DNA of 64,000 nt from Saccharomonospora azurea NA-128. GTDB taxonomy: Bacteria; Actinomycetota; Actinomycetes; Mycobacteriales; Pseudonocardiaceae. Position 1 is the first letter of the stretch, and every line of letters begins with the position of its first letter. This document shows, piece by piece, positions 55,015-63,568 of the stretch. Below the pieces are notes generated by a model. That model ran no database searches and had not been told where the DNA came from. It was given only the letters and a program-made list of their open reading frames with translations. The stretch lies in assembly GCF_000231055.2 (NCBI RefSeq), contig NZ_CM001466.1, positions 221,624-285,623 on the forward strand. Reading direction: 5' to 3'. Made by a program: the position numbers and the translations under genes.

Positions 55015-55734
55015 ATGACGTGGGTGAGCGATCTCCGGGAGCAGGTGGAGGCGGCCTACGACGGGCTTGGCCTCCCGTCCTGGCCCGACCCGCATGCCGG
55101 GCTGCCCACGACGGCGCAGGAGGAGTACTCGCGCGTCACCGACCCGGAGCGGTACCGCATCGTGCATGCGCGCGCCCAAGTGTGGGTGGACAGCCTCGCC
55201 GCGGTACCGGGAGTCCAGGTGGAGCGACTGGCACCGGCTCCACTCGGCGACGGCACGACGCGCCGGTTCGACCGGGGCGTGCGCATCTTCCCGCCCCGGC
55301 CGGACGCTCTGCCGTTGCTGCTGCTCGAAGAGGACGCACCGGTGAGCGGCGGGGCCGGTTCGCTCGCGGTGCTGTCCATCGGCGTCGCACGGCCTGAGAT
55401 CCGGCTGGAACTCGTCCCGGACTGCGGTTGCGATGCGTGCGACTTCGGTTCGGACGACCTCCTCGAGGCGATCGACGGCACGATCGGCAACGTCGTCGAC
55501 GGGCCGCTCGTGGTGTTGCGGGGCGACAGCTGGAGGGCGTGGTGGCATCCGGAGGGCGGCGCCTCGGAAAGCACGGAAAGCACGGAAAGCACGGAAGACA
55601 CGGATGGGGCGGACAGCCGGGGGCGCCCGGATCACCGGCTCCTGATGGAGTCGTCCCGACGGATCGCCGCCGGTGAATCCGTTCGGCTGCCGGAAGGTAC
55701 CGAGGTTCTCGTCGGCCGCTCCTGGTTCGGTTGA
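55015..55734 (+). CDS. DUF6226-like protein
   Basis: 239 aa. Starts MTWVSDLREQVEAAYDGLGLP; a central block ALPLLLLEEDAPVSGG, EIRLELVPDCGCDACDFGSDDLLEAIDG matches the DUF6226 family of actinobacteria, function unknown. Near residue 185 a 9-bp tandem repeat inserts (STE)n residues between the domain and its C-terminal helix. ATG 55015; a GTG three codons upstream is possible. Confidence 0.75.
   Translation: MTWVSDLREQVEAAYDGLGLPSWPDPHAGLPTTAQEEYSRVTDPERYRIVHARAQVWVDSLAAVPGVQVERLAPAPLGDGTTRRFDRGVRIFPPRPDALPLLLLEEDAPVSGGAGSLAVLSIGVARPEIRLELVPDCGCDACDFGSDDLLEAIDGTIGNVVDGPLVVLRGDSWRAWWHPEGGASESTESTESTEDTDGADSRGRPDHRLLMESSRRIAAGESVRLPEGTEVLVGRSWFG
55566..55601. repeat. 9-bp tandem repeat inside the DUF6226 gene
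   Basis: GGAAAGCAC occurs three times in a row, then once as GGAAGACAC, encoding Glu-Ser-Thr units. Length changes by a whole unit would stay in frame. Confidence 0.85.
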
Positions 55735-55829
55735 GGTGGCGCCTCGGGGGGTGCGCCGGGCGTCCGGTCTGGCTATCGTCCGCTGATCGACACCGACGAC
55801 ACCGACGCAGCCGTCGTGAAGGAGCCGAG

Positions 55830-57161
55830 ATGCCCGCACTGGAGCGCCGGACCTGGGTACCCGCACACGCGGAGTCCCGCGTGCACACCGTGGCCGAGTC
55901 GGCGGCGAACGCCCTCCCAGGCGAGTTGCTCGCCGAGCTCGACCGGCTGGTGGGGGAGAACCGCCGGATCCACGACGTCGACTCGATCAACCTCAACCCC
56001 GCGACCAACGTCATGAACCCGCGGGCCGAGGCGATGCTGTCGGCCCACCTCGGTTCGCGGCCCTCGCTCGGCTATCCCGGCGACAAGTACGAGATGGGGC
56101 TGGAGGCCATCGAGCAGATCGAGGTCATCGCCGCGGAGCTGGTGGCTGAGGTCTTCGGTGCCCGGTATGCGGAGATCCGCGTCCCCTCCGGCGCGATCGC
56201 GAACCTGTACGCGTTTGTCGCGACGTGCGAGCCGGGCGACGTGATCATCGCGCCGCCGGCCACGATCGGCGGCCACGTGACCCACCACGCTCCGGGCGCG
56301 GCAGGACTGTACCGGCTCGAGATCGTCGACGCCCCGGTGGCCGCCGACGGCTACACCGTCGACGTCGACGCGTTACGCACTTTGGCTCACGCGGTGCGGC
56401 CGAAGCTGATCACCATCGGGAGCAGTCTCAACCTGTACCCGCATCCCGTCGCGCAGCTTCGCGGTATCGCCGACGAGGTCGGGGCGAAGGTCCTCTTCGA
56501 CGCGGCACACGTGTGCGGTCTGATCGCCGGACAGGCGTGGCCGCAGCCGTTGGCCGAGGGCGCCCATGTGGCGACCTTCAGCACGTACAAGAGTCTCGGC
56601 GGCCCGGCGGGTGGAGCGGTCGTCACCGACGACGCCGAGCTCGCCGAACGGCTCGACCGCATCGCCCACCCCGGGCTGACGGCGAACTTCGACGCGGGCC
56701 GGGTCGCCGCACTGGCCGTGACGATGGTGGACTGGCAGGTCGCGGGACGTGCGTACGCACGCGCGATGATCGAGACCGCGGCGGCGCTCGCCGAGGAGTT
56801 GCAACGCGGGGGAGTGCCCGTCTTCGAGGGCGCGCACGGACCCACGCGATCGCACCAGTTCGCGGTGCGCGCATCCCGCTGGGGCGGTGGTCACCGCGCC
56901 GCGCAACGCCTGCGCCGGGCCAACGTGCTCGCCTCCGGCATCGGACTGCCCGACCCGCCCGTGCACGGCGACGTGAACGGCCTTCGACTGGGCACGCCCG
57001 AACTGGTGCGGCGCGGGATGAGCGCGTGCGACATGGCCGACCTCGCCGGCCTGATCGTCGAGGGGCTCGATCCGGACGTGGAGCCGGAGACGGTCGCACC
57101 ACGGGTCGCGCACTGGCGAACGCGATTCACCGGCGTCCACTACACCGCCGACCAGCCGTGA
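55830..57161 (+). CDS. serine hydroxymethyltransferase-like PLP enzyme
   Basis: 443 aa. Fold-type I PLP enzyme related to GlyA: INLNPATNVMNPRAEAM, RPSLGYPGDKYEMGLEAIE, SGAIANLYAF, LFDAAHVCGLIAG and the Schiff-base Lys in FSTYKSLGGPAGG (STYK in place of STTHK). The differences from GlyA make true SHMT activity doubtful; aldolase-type cleavage is possible. ATG 55830 follows AGGAG. Convergent with the Mn catalase. Confidence 0.85.
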   Translation: MPALERRTWVPAHAESRVHTVAESAANALPGELLAELDRLVGENRRIHDVDSINLNPATNVMNPRAEAMLSAHLGSRPSLGYPGDKYEMGLEAIEQIEVIAAELVAEVFGARYAEIRVPSGAIANLYAFVATCEPGDVIIAPPATIGGHVTHHAPGAAGLYRLEIVDAPVAADGYTVDVDALRTLAHAVRPKLITIGSSLNLYPHPVAQLRGIADEVGAKVLFDAAHVCGLIAGQAWPQPLAEGAHVATFSTYKSLGGPAGGAVVTDDAELAERLDRIAHPGLTANFDAGRVAALAVTMVDWQVAGRAYARAMIETAAALAEELQRGGVPVFEGAHGPTRSHQFAVRASRWGGGHRAAQRLRRANVLASGIGLPDPPVHGDVNGLRLGTPELVRRGMSACDMADLAGLIVEGLDPDVEPETVAPRVAHWRTRFTGVHYTADQP

Positions 57162-57187
57162 GGCCGCCCCCGGCCGAGAGGGACGAG

Positions 57188-57221
57188 GCCGAGTCCACAG
57201 CGGGTCCACTGTGCACTCGGC
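57188..57221. terminator. bidirectional terminator hairpin
   Basis: GCCGAGTCCACAG (57188-57200) pairs with CTGTGCACTCGGC (57209-57221), one mismatch, 8-base loop, between the convergent SHMT-like and catalase genes. Confidence 0.55.
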
Positions 57222-57226
57222 GGGGG

Positions 57227-58108
57227 TCACTCCTTCTTGAGCTTGTCCTGCGTCGCCCCCGCCATTTTCTCCATGCTGTTGGGCAACTCCGTGGTCCCGT
57301 AGATGCGGGCGTCCGGGTGGGTGGGCGGCGGCATGGGGGCGTTGGTCGTGGGGCCCTCGTGGTAGCTGAACTCGCCCTTGCCGTCGGGCGCGGGACCCGA
57401 GGCCCACGGACCTTCGGACGCGTGCTGCCCGTCGCTGAAGTTCAGGTACTGGTACGCGACTTCCCGGTGTTCCTTGTTCAGCGGGAAGTTGCTCGGCACC
57501 GGCAGTTCCTCTGTGCCCTGCTCCCGCAGCTCGGCGGCGGCGGCGAGCCACTGGTTCTGGTGCATGGTGTCGCGGGCCAGCAGGAAGGCCAGCATGTCGC
57601 GAACGCCGTGGTCGTCCGTCATGTGGTAAAGCCGCGCGACCTGCAGCCGGCCCTGCATCTCGGCGTTGGCGTTCGACGTGAAGTCCGCCAGCAGGTTGCC
57701 GCTCGCGGTGACGTAGGCGCCCTGCCACGGGTTGCCCATGCTGTCGAAGGGACGTGCCCCGGCGCCCGCCACGATGGCGTGCTGCATGTCCGTACCACCG
57801 ACGACCGCGGCGACGGCCGGGTCCGACTGGACGGCCTCCTCCGTGATGCCCAGGGGCGACTTCTCCAGCAGCTGAGCGATCATGGTGGCCAGCATCTCGA
57901 CGTGCCCGAACTCCTCGGCGCCGATGCCGAAGACGAGGTCGCGGTACTTGCCGGGAATGTGCATGTTCCAGCCCTGGAACATGTACTGCATCGCGACGGT
58001 GATCTCCCCGTACTGCCCGCCCAAAACCTCTTGGAGCTTCCGCGCGTACACCGCGTCGGGCTGGTCCGGAGTCGCCTTGAACTGCAGCTCCTGCCGGTGG
58101 AAAAACAT
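57227..58108 (-). CDS. manganese catalase
   Basis: 293 aa. The ferritin-like four-helix core with di-manganese ligands: VLGGQYGEITVAMQYMFQGW (Glu), IGAEEFGHVEMLATMI (Glu/His), NANAEMQGRLQVARLY, DMLAFLLARDTMHQNQW (Glu/His). It decomposes hydrogen peroxide in the cytosol. The C-terminal extension (DARIYGTTELPNS) is typical. The ATG lies at 58106-58108. A 273-bp divergent intergenic region separates it from a GNAT gene. Confidence 0.93.
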   Translation of the reverse strand: MFFHRQELQFKATPDQPDAVYARKLQEVLGGQYGEITVAMQYMFQGWNMHIPGKYRDLVFGIGAEEFGHVEMLATMIAQLLEKSPLGITEEAVQSDPAVAAVVGGTDMQHAIVAGAGARPFDSMGNPWQGAYVTASGNLLADFTSNANAEMQGRLQVARLYHMTDDHGVRDMLAFLLARDTMHQNQWLAAAAELREQGTEELPVPSNFPLNKEHREVAYQYLNFSDGQHASEGPWASGPAPDGKGEFSYHEGPTTNAPMPPPTHPDARIYGTTELPNSMEKMAGATQDKLKKE

Positions 58109-58381
58109 CAGGGGCTCCCCTTTTCGTCGAGCTGTGGCGGCCGTTGCCAGTGAGCAAACGGGTCATTCCCGTTGCCCTGGCCGCTAAACGGCGCCACGTC
58201 GGAAGACGGAAGAACGCGTTGTGGGTGTGTCGAGCACACTGTTACGCTGCGCCCGCGTCCTCGATTGTGGAAACGGAGGTGGGAACGGTGCGTCGACTGT
58301 CGTGTTCGCGCTCCCACCCCGTCGCGAGGACGCCGAGGTCCTGATCGGGAGCGCGCCCCGCTACCCGAAAAGGATTCTCAC

Positions 58382-59284
58382 GTGACCGATCTGGTCATCC
58401 GCGCGCTCGCCGCAGGCGAGGAAGCGCTCTTCGATTCCCTGCCCGACCCCGGCCTCGTCGGCCTCGCCGCTTTCGGCAAGACCTACCGTGCGATGGCCGC
58501 CGCCGGCGAGTACCGCCCTGAGTGGACCTGGGTCGCTCTGCGGGACGATGTCGTCGTCGCCCGCGCTGCCTGGTGGGCCGGACCGCAGGACGACAGCCCG
58601 ATCGCTCTGGACTGGTTCGACTTCACCGACGCCGAGGCGGCCGTGCGACTGCTGCGCGCCTCGCCGTTGCGCGCCGAGTACTCCCTTCGCCTGCCACCCG
58701 GCTGGCGCGACGTCCCAGCCGTCCGGGAGCAGGCCGAGGCCCGGATCGACACGGCCGTCGCCGCGGGACTCACGCTTTTGGTCGAGCGCTTCGCCTACCG
58801 CTGGACGCCGGACTGCGGGGTGCCCGCGCGCTCGGGACGCCTCGTCTTCCGTCCCGAGCCCGACGACGCGGTGATCCTCGACGTCTTCCGCCGTATCCAT
58901 CAGGGGAGCCTCGACGCCCACGTGCGCCGCACCGTCGCGGCGTCCGGACTGGAGGCGGCCGCTCAGGAGGACCTGGACTACCTGCGCTGGTTGCCGAGCC
59001 CGCGCGAGTGGTGGCGGCTCGCCTACACCCCAGCCGGCGAGCTCGTCGGCCTGACCGTCCCCGGCCACCACTACTCGGACCCGCTCGTCGCCTACATCGG
59101 AGTGGTGCCCGAACAACGTGGCCACGGCTACGCCTACGACCTGCTCGTGGAGGCCACGCACCTGCTCGTCGACGAGGGCGCGGACCGCATCGTGGCGGGG
59201 ACCGACCAGACCAACGTTCCGATGGCCGCTCACTTCGCGAGGGCCGGTTACCCGGTCGCCCAGGAACGCGTCGACCTGGTGTAG
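58382..59284 (+). CDS. GNAT-family N-acetyltransferase
   Basis: 300 aa. The C-terminal half carries the acetyl-CoA-binding core: VAYIGVVPEQRGHGYAYDL (V-x-Gly-x-Gly-like loop) and TNVPMAAHFARAGYP, typical of GNAT. The N-terminal half is a divergent GNAT-like repeat without the motif. Substrate unknown. GTG 58382 follows AAAGGA; the longer upstream frame has no signal. A perfect 16-bp hairpin follows. Confidence 0.82.
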   Translation: MTDLVIRALAAGEEALFDSLPDPGLVGLAAFGKTYRAMAAAGEYRPEWTWVALRDDVVVARAAWWAGPQDDSPIALDWFDFTDAEAAVRLLRASPLRAEYSLRLPPGWRDVPAVREQAEARIDTAVAAGLTLLVERFAYRWTPDCGVPARSGRLVFRPEPDDAVILDVFRRIHQGSLDAHVRRTVAASGLEAAAQEDLDYLRWLPSPREWWRLAYTPAGELVGLTVPGHHYSDPLVAYIGVVPEQRGHGYAYDLLVEATHLLVDEGADRIVAGTDQTNVPMAAHFARAGYPVAQERVDLV

Positions 59285-59294
59285 CCCCGAGAAA

Positions 59295-59333
59295 CGGACG
59301 GTGCGGGCTCACAGTCCGAGCCCGCACCGTCCG
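59295..59333. terminator. strong bidirectional terminator hairpin
   Basis: CGGACGGTGCGGGCTC (59295-59310) and its exact complement (59318-59333) form a 16-bp stem with a 7-base loop between the GNAT gene and the convergent permease gene. Confidence 0.75.
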
Positions 59334-59342
59334 GTGACACGA

Positions 59343-60710
59343 TCACCCCAGCAGGAGCGGGAGGAACAGCACCGCCACGTAGAAGGCCATGAACTGCACG
59401 CCCGAGGTCATGCCGAGGAACTTGTTGGCCAGACCACCCACCGCGCCGACGGTGACGCTGATGACGAAACCGAGAAGCCCGCCCTCGTACCACGACACCA
59501 CCGCGATCAGGGCGACGAACGCGCCGATCAACGCCTCGTGGCTGATGGTGCGGGACACCCACGCGCTGGCCGCTCGCGCGTAGCGCATCGCGAACGGATA
59601 GGCGATCAGCCCTGCGAGCAGCACCCCGGCGAGGCTGAAGACCAGGAACTCCCACGAGCTGAGCAGCGTGTGCAGGTTGTGCACGCCGCCCTCGCCCTCG
59701 ACCGTGTAGACGGGCGGGGCGTTGAACAGCGGTGACGCCGGACCCGCCGCGACCGGGCTGAGCGGCAGCCCGAACGCCACCAGCGGGATCAGCGCCTCGG
59801 CGAGGTAGGTCGACTCGGTGGTCCCGTTCTTCACCGCCATCAGCGTGGACAGGCGCTGGTACGGGTGTTTGATGCGCGACCCCACGATCTCGCCGGTGAG
59901 CACGGTCGCCGCGACCGGGCTGAGCATGAAGGTCGTCGAGGTGGCTCCCGCGGCCACGACCGTCGTGGTGGCCTGGCGGCGGTTCAGCACGCGCAACGGG
60001 TTGGGCCACCACCGGCTGCCGGTCCCCACGTCCGGGGCCAGCCACACGGTGCGGGTGCCGCTGCGCGGCAGCATGTCGCGCCCGGACCTCGACGAGGTCA
60101 AAAGCAGATCCACCACGAGCGGCCCGATCGCGATGCCGAGGAAGAAACTGATCGACAGCGACGAGCCGAGCTGGTCGGAGGCCAGCCCGTTGAGCGCCGA
60201 CACCAGCAGCGCGAACGGCACGATGGCGACGACGCTCGCCCACCGGCCCGGGGAGAAGTAGGCGACGAACGCGGCCGCCACCACGAACACGTACGGCGCG
60301 ACCGAGGTGATCGTCTCCGCCAGCGGAGCCAACAGCGACGCCACGCCGACCGCGATCGGCACCGAGATCAGCGCCGCGAGGAAGCCCCCGGCGAGCGCCT
60401 TGCGCAGGGCGATGTGCGGCGCGCCGAGTCTGCGCAGCGCGGTGGCGTCGTCGAGCAGCGGCACCGCGGTCGTGTCGCCCGGGATGCCCAGGAGCGTGGT
60501 CGGGATCGCGTGGGTCATGTGCTTGGCGACCGCGCCCGCGATGAAGAACGTCAGCACGCCCGCGGGCGGGACACCGAGCAGGACCACGAGCAGCGTGATC
60601 GGCGCGAGGGTGGACGTCTCGTCCGTGCCCGAGACGAGCCCGATGGCGGCGAAGACGATGGCGCCGAGCAGCCCCATGCCCAGCGCCCACAACACGTCGG
60701 CGAGGATCAT
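59343..60710 (-). CDS. TctA-type permease of a tripartite tricarboxylate transporter family
   Basis: 455 aa with 10-12 membrane segments. The TctA-characteristic HAIPTTLLGIPGDTTAVPLL (Pro/Gly-rich substrate loop) and GLPLSPVAAGPASPLF are present; overall it is shorter than usual TctA (about 500). It would import an organic acid. The ATG at 60708-60710 overlaps the preceding stop (ATGA). Last gene of the HMG-CoA operon. No TctC periplasmic binding protein is seen in this window. Confidence 0.85.
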   Translation of the reverse strand: MILADVLWALGMGLLGAIVFAAIGLVSGTDETSTLAPITLLVVLLGVPPAGVLTFFIAGAVAKHMTHAIPTTLLGIPGDTTAVPLLDDATALRRLGAPHIALRKALAGGFLAALISVPIAVGVASLLAPLAETITSVAPYVFVVAAAFVAYFSPGRWASVVAIVPFALLVSALNGLASDQLGSSLSISFFLGIAIGPLVVDLLLTSSRSGRDMLPRSGTRTVWLAPDVGTGSRWWPNPLRVLNRRQATTTVVAAGATSTTFMLSPVAATVLTGEIVGSRIKHPYQRLSTLMAVKNGTTESTYLAEALIPLVAFGLPLSPVAAGPASPLFNAPPVYTVEGEGGVHNLHTLLSSWEFLVFSLAGVLLAGLIAYPFAMRYARAASAWVSRTISHEALIGAFVALIAVVSWYEGGLLGFVISVTVGAVGGLANKFLGMTSGVQFMAFYVAVLFLPLLLG

Positions 60711-61186
60711 CTGCGCTCCTCCGTGGACTCCGTGGACTCCGTGGACTCCGTCGGGGCGAGTCCGAGGGACCGCATCTCGTCCTGCACGTCCTTGGGGAGC
60801 TCGGCGAACGACTCGGGCGTGCCTCCCATCGCCGCCAGCACCTCCAACGCCTCGGCCCGGTCGGCGGCGTCGTCGTCGGCCAGCACCCGTTTCGGCGGGA
60901 ACAGCTTCGTGCACACGGCGGCCCCCACGACGCAGCCCGCGAGTCCCACGAGGAGCGCGTACCCGCCGGCGAGGGACGTCTGGTCGAGAGTCGCCTCGAA
61001 GACCGCCTCGGACACGAGGTAGGCGGGCAGGCCGATGGCCACGCACACGACCATGGAGAGGGCGAGGTGGCGCAGGTTCACGGCGTCGTTCCACACCATC
61101 CGGTACGGCTGGTCCTCCGGTGGCGAGCCGGTCGTGGATGCCGTGTCGGGAGTGCCGTCACCGCTGACGGCAGGCGTTGTGGTCAC
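60707..61186 (-). CDS. small membrane protein, TctB-like position
   Basis: 159 aa. Two or three hydrophobic segments (LALSMVVCVAIGLPAYLVSEAVF, GGYALLVGLAGCVVGAAVC) follow a soluble N-tail. The C-terminus is acidic with an STE tandem repeat (TESTESTESTEERR). Position and size match a TctB-like accessory subunit, but sequence identity to TctB is not evident. The GTG at 61184-61186 overlaps the lyase stop (GTGA); its own stop overlaps the permease start. It is thus locked between the two genes. Confidence 0.7.
   Translation of the reverse strand: MTTTPAVSGDGTPDTASTTGSPPEDQPYRMVWNDAVNLRHLALSMVVCVAIGLPAYLVSEAVFEATLDQTSLAGGYALLVGLAGCVVGAAVCTKLFPPKRVLADDDAADRAEALEVLAAMGGTPESFAELPKDVQDEMRSLGLAPTESTESTESTEERR
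60720..60751. repeat. 9-bp tandem repeat in the small membrane gene
   Basis: TCCGTGGAC (plus strand) repeats three times with a partial fourth, coding Glu-Ser-Thr units at the C-terminus on the minus strand. The same E-S-T unit is repeated in the DUF6226 gene 5 kb away with other codons. Confidence 0.85.
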
Positions 61187-62151
61187 GGTTCTCCTCTGTT
61201 GTGATGGGGCCTGCTGGCACCGTTCGCCGCGAGGGCTTGGACGGTGCGTGAGGGACTGGGGCGGCCGAGCTCGGTGGCGAGCCACGTGCTCGTCTCGACG
61301 AGTCGGCCGAGGTCGACACCGCAGTCGATGCCGAGGCCGTTCAGCTGCCACACCAGGTCCTCGGTCGCGAGGTTGCCGGTCGCGCTGCGAGCGTAGGGGC
61401 ACCCGCCCAGGCCGCCCGCGGAGGCGTCGACCGTGGTGACGCCCCGGCGCAACGCGGTCAGGGTGTTGGCCAGTGCCTGGCCGTAGGTGTCGTGGAAGTG
61501 CACCGCCGTGTCCTCCACCGGGACGCCCGCGGCGGACAGCGCGTCGAGCACCGCGACGACCCGCCCGGGCGTGGCGACCCCGATGGTGTCCCCGAGACTG
61601 AGTTCGGTGCACCCGAGTTCCCGCAGCCGGGTCGCGACGGCCACGACCTGCTCGATCGGCACCGTCCCCTCCCACGGGTCGCCGAAGCACATGGACAGGT
61701 AGCCGCGCACGCCGAGCCCCGCCTCGCGGGCCCGCGCCACCACGGGCGCGAACATCTCCAGCGACTCCGCCACGGTGCGGTTGAGATTGGCCCGGGCGAA
61801 CGACTCGGTGACGCTCGCGAACACCGCGACGTCGGTGACCCCGAGATCGAGAGCCCGGTCGAGGCCGCGTTCGTTGGGGACGAGCACCGGGAAGCGCACC
61901 CCGTCGTGCCGGGGCAGTCGGCGCAGCAGCTCGTCGGCGTCGGCGAGCTGCGGAACCCACCTCGGGTGCACGAGGCTCGTGACCTCCACGGTCGCCAGCC
62001 CCGCTTGCACGAGGCGTTCGACGAACTCGGCCTTGACGTCGACGGGCACGTGCGCGGCTTCGTTCTGCAGGCCGTCGCGCGGACCCACCTCCCAGATCGT
62101 GACCCGTTCCGGCAGGCCCTCCCACGGCGTCGTCCCGTAGTCGCTCGGCAT
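61183..62151 (-). CDS. hydroxymethylglutaryl-CoA lyase
   Basis: 322 aa TIM-barrel of the HMGL-like family: VTIWEVGPRDGLQNE (metal Asp and catalytic Arg), EVTSLVHPRWVPQLAD, VFASVTESFARANLN, LSLGDTIGVATPG, VHFHDTYGQALANTL (metal His-x-His) and the catalytic Cys region ASAGGLGGCPYARSATGN. It splits HMG-CoA into acetoacetate and acetyl-CoA. ATG 62149-62151 with GAGGAA upstream; 35 bp after the reductase. Second gene of the operon. Confidence 0.92.
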   Translation of the reverse strand: MPSDYGTTPWEGLPERVTIWEVGPRDGLQNEAAHVPVDVKAEFVERLVQAGLATVEVTSLVHPRWVPQLADADELLRRLPRHDGVRFPVLVPNERGLDRALDLGVTDVAVFASVTESFARANLNRTVAESLEMFAPVVARAREAGLGVRGYLSMCFGDPWEGTVPIEQVVAVATRLRELGCTELSLGDTIGVATPGRVVAVLDALSAAGVPVEDTAVHFHDTYGQALANTLTALRRGVTTVDASAGGLGGCPYARSATGNLATEDLVWQLNGLGIDCGVDLGRLVETSTWLATELGRPSPSRTVQALAANGASRPHHNRGEP

Positions 62152-62186
62152 GGCGTCGTTCCTCTTCCGTCGTGGCAAGACGCGGG

Positions 62187-63461
62187 TCAGGCGTTCGCCC
62201 GCAGCTCGGACAGCACCCGCTCGGCGTGGTCGACCCGCACGGCCTTGTCCGCGACGAGCCGGGCGACGACGGCGGGCAGCTCCTCGGGAGTGGCACCCGC
62301 GGTGGTGGCGACGTTGCGCGCGTGCAACGACATGTGACCGCGCTGGATGCCCTCGGTGGCGAGGGCGCGCACGGCGGCGAGGTTCTGGGCCAGCCCGACC
62401 GCGGTGACGACCTCGGCGAGTTCCGCGGCCGAGGCCACGCCGAGCACGGACAGAGCCGCCTTGGCCACGGGATGGGCTTTCGTGGCACCGCCCACGAGGC
62501 CGACCGCCATGGGCAGTTCGAGGGTGCCCACGAGGTCGCCGTCGGCGTTCTTCTCGAAGCGCGACAACGACGTGTAGTGGCCGGAGGGGGAGATCGCGTG
62601 GGAGTGCGCTCCCGCTTCGACGGCCCGCGTGTCGTTGCCCGTCGCGAGGACGACCGCGCTGATGCCGTTCATGATCCCCTTGTTGTGGGTGGCGGCGCGG
62701 TACGGGTCGGCCTCCGCGAGGGCGGCGCCGTGCACGATGTCGTCGACCACCGCGGCACCCCCGAGCGCGTCCGCGGCGAAGACCGCCCTGGCGCGGGCGA
62801 GCCGGAGATCGGCCTTGTTCGTGAGAATCCGCAGGAGCGTGCGCCCCCCGGCGATCTCGCCGGCCCGGTCCGCGACGGCCTCGGCCATGGTGTTGACCGC
62901 GTTGGCGCCCATCGCGTCACGCACGTCGACGTGGAGGTGCGCCACCACGTACGTGCCCGCCCGCGACGGCACCACGCGCACGGTCAGGTCGCGCACCCCG
63001 CCCCCGAGCTCCCGCAGCAGCGGGTCCTGGGAGTCGGCGAGCGCGACGAGTTCGTCCCGGTGCTCCAGCAGCCGCAGCCGCGCCGCCTCCGGGTCGGTGA
63101 CCTCCACGATCTGCACCTGCGCCTGCATGACGGGCGCCGTCGTCGACGTGAAGAACCCGCCGTGGACGCGGGCGATCCGGGCGGCGTTGCTGGCCGCTGC
63201 CACGACCGAGGCTTCCTCCGTCGCCATGGGGACGAGCAGTTCGCGACCGTTGACCACGAAGTTCGTCGCGATGCCCACGGGCAGGCCCATGACTCCGACC
63301 ACGTTCTCGACGAGGCGGTCGGCGAGGTCGACCCGCAGGCCCTGGTCCGGATCGAGCACAGCCAGCGACTCCGGGGCGATGTCGGCGGTCTCCGCGACGG
63401 CGGCTCGCCTGGCCTCGACGGAGAGATCGCGGAAACCGGAGATCCGACTGGTGCGGGGCAT
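62187..63461 (-). CDS. mvaA: hydroxymethylglutaryl-CoA reductase, degradative (class II)
   Basis: 424 aa. Class II motifs: LPVGIATNFVVNGRELLVPM, ATEEASVVAAASNAA (catalytic Glu), DAMGANAVNTM (catalytic Asp), THNKGIMNG (catalytic Lys) and the C-terminal His in GHMSLHARN. With HMG-CoA lyase next in line it would run in the oxidative direction, turning mevalonate plus CoA into HMG-CoA. No biosynthetic mevalonate genes are visible in the window. ATG at 63459-63461 with GGGAGGA. First gene of the operon. Confidence 0.93.
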   Translation of the reverse strand: MPRTSRISGFRDLSVEARRAAVAETADIAPESLAVLDPDQGLRVDLADRLVENVVGVMGLPVGIATNFVVNGRELLVPMATEEASVVAAASNAARIARVHGGFFTSTTAPVMQAQVQIVEVTDPEAARLRLLEHRDELVALADSQDPLLRELGGGVRDLTVRVVPSRAGTYVVAHLHVDVRDAMGANAVNTMAEAVADRAGEIAGGRTLLRILTNKADLRLARARAVFAADALGGAAVVDDIVHGAALAEADPYRAATHNKGIMNGISAVVLATGNDTRAVEAGAHSHAISPSGHYTSLSRFEKNADGDLVGTLELPMAVGLVGGATKAHPVAKAALSVLGVASAAELAEVVTAVGLAQNLAAVRALATEGIQRGHMSLHARNVATTAGATPEELPAVVARLVADKAVRVDHAERVLSELRANA

Positions 63462-63568
63462 GGAGATCCTCCCACTGCGATGTGGCTGCTGTGTGGCTGC
63501 TGAACTCGCCACACGGTAAGCCGCCCTGGCCCCCAGAGGTATGGACGAAGCGTCCACTTCTGGAGTGG

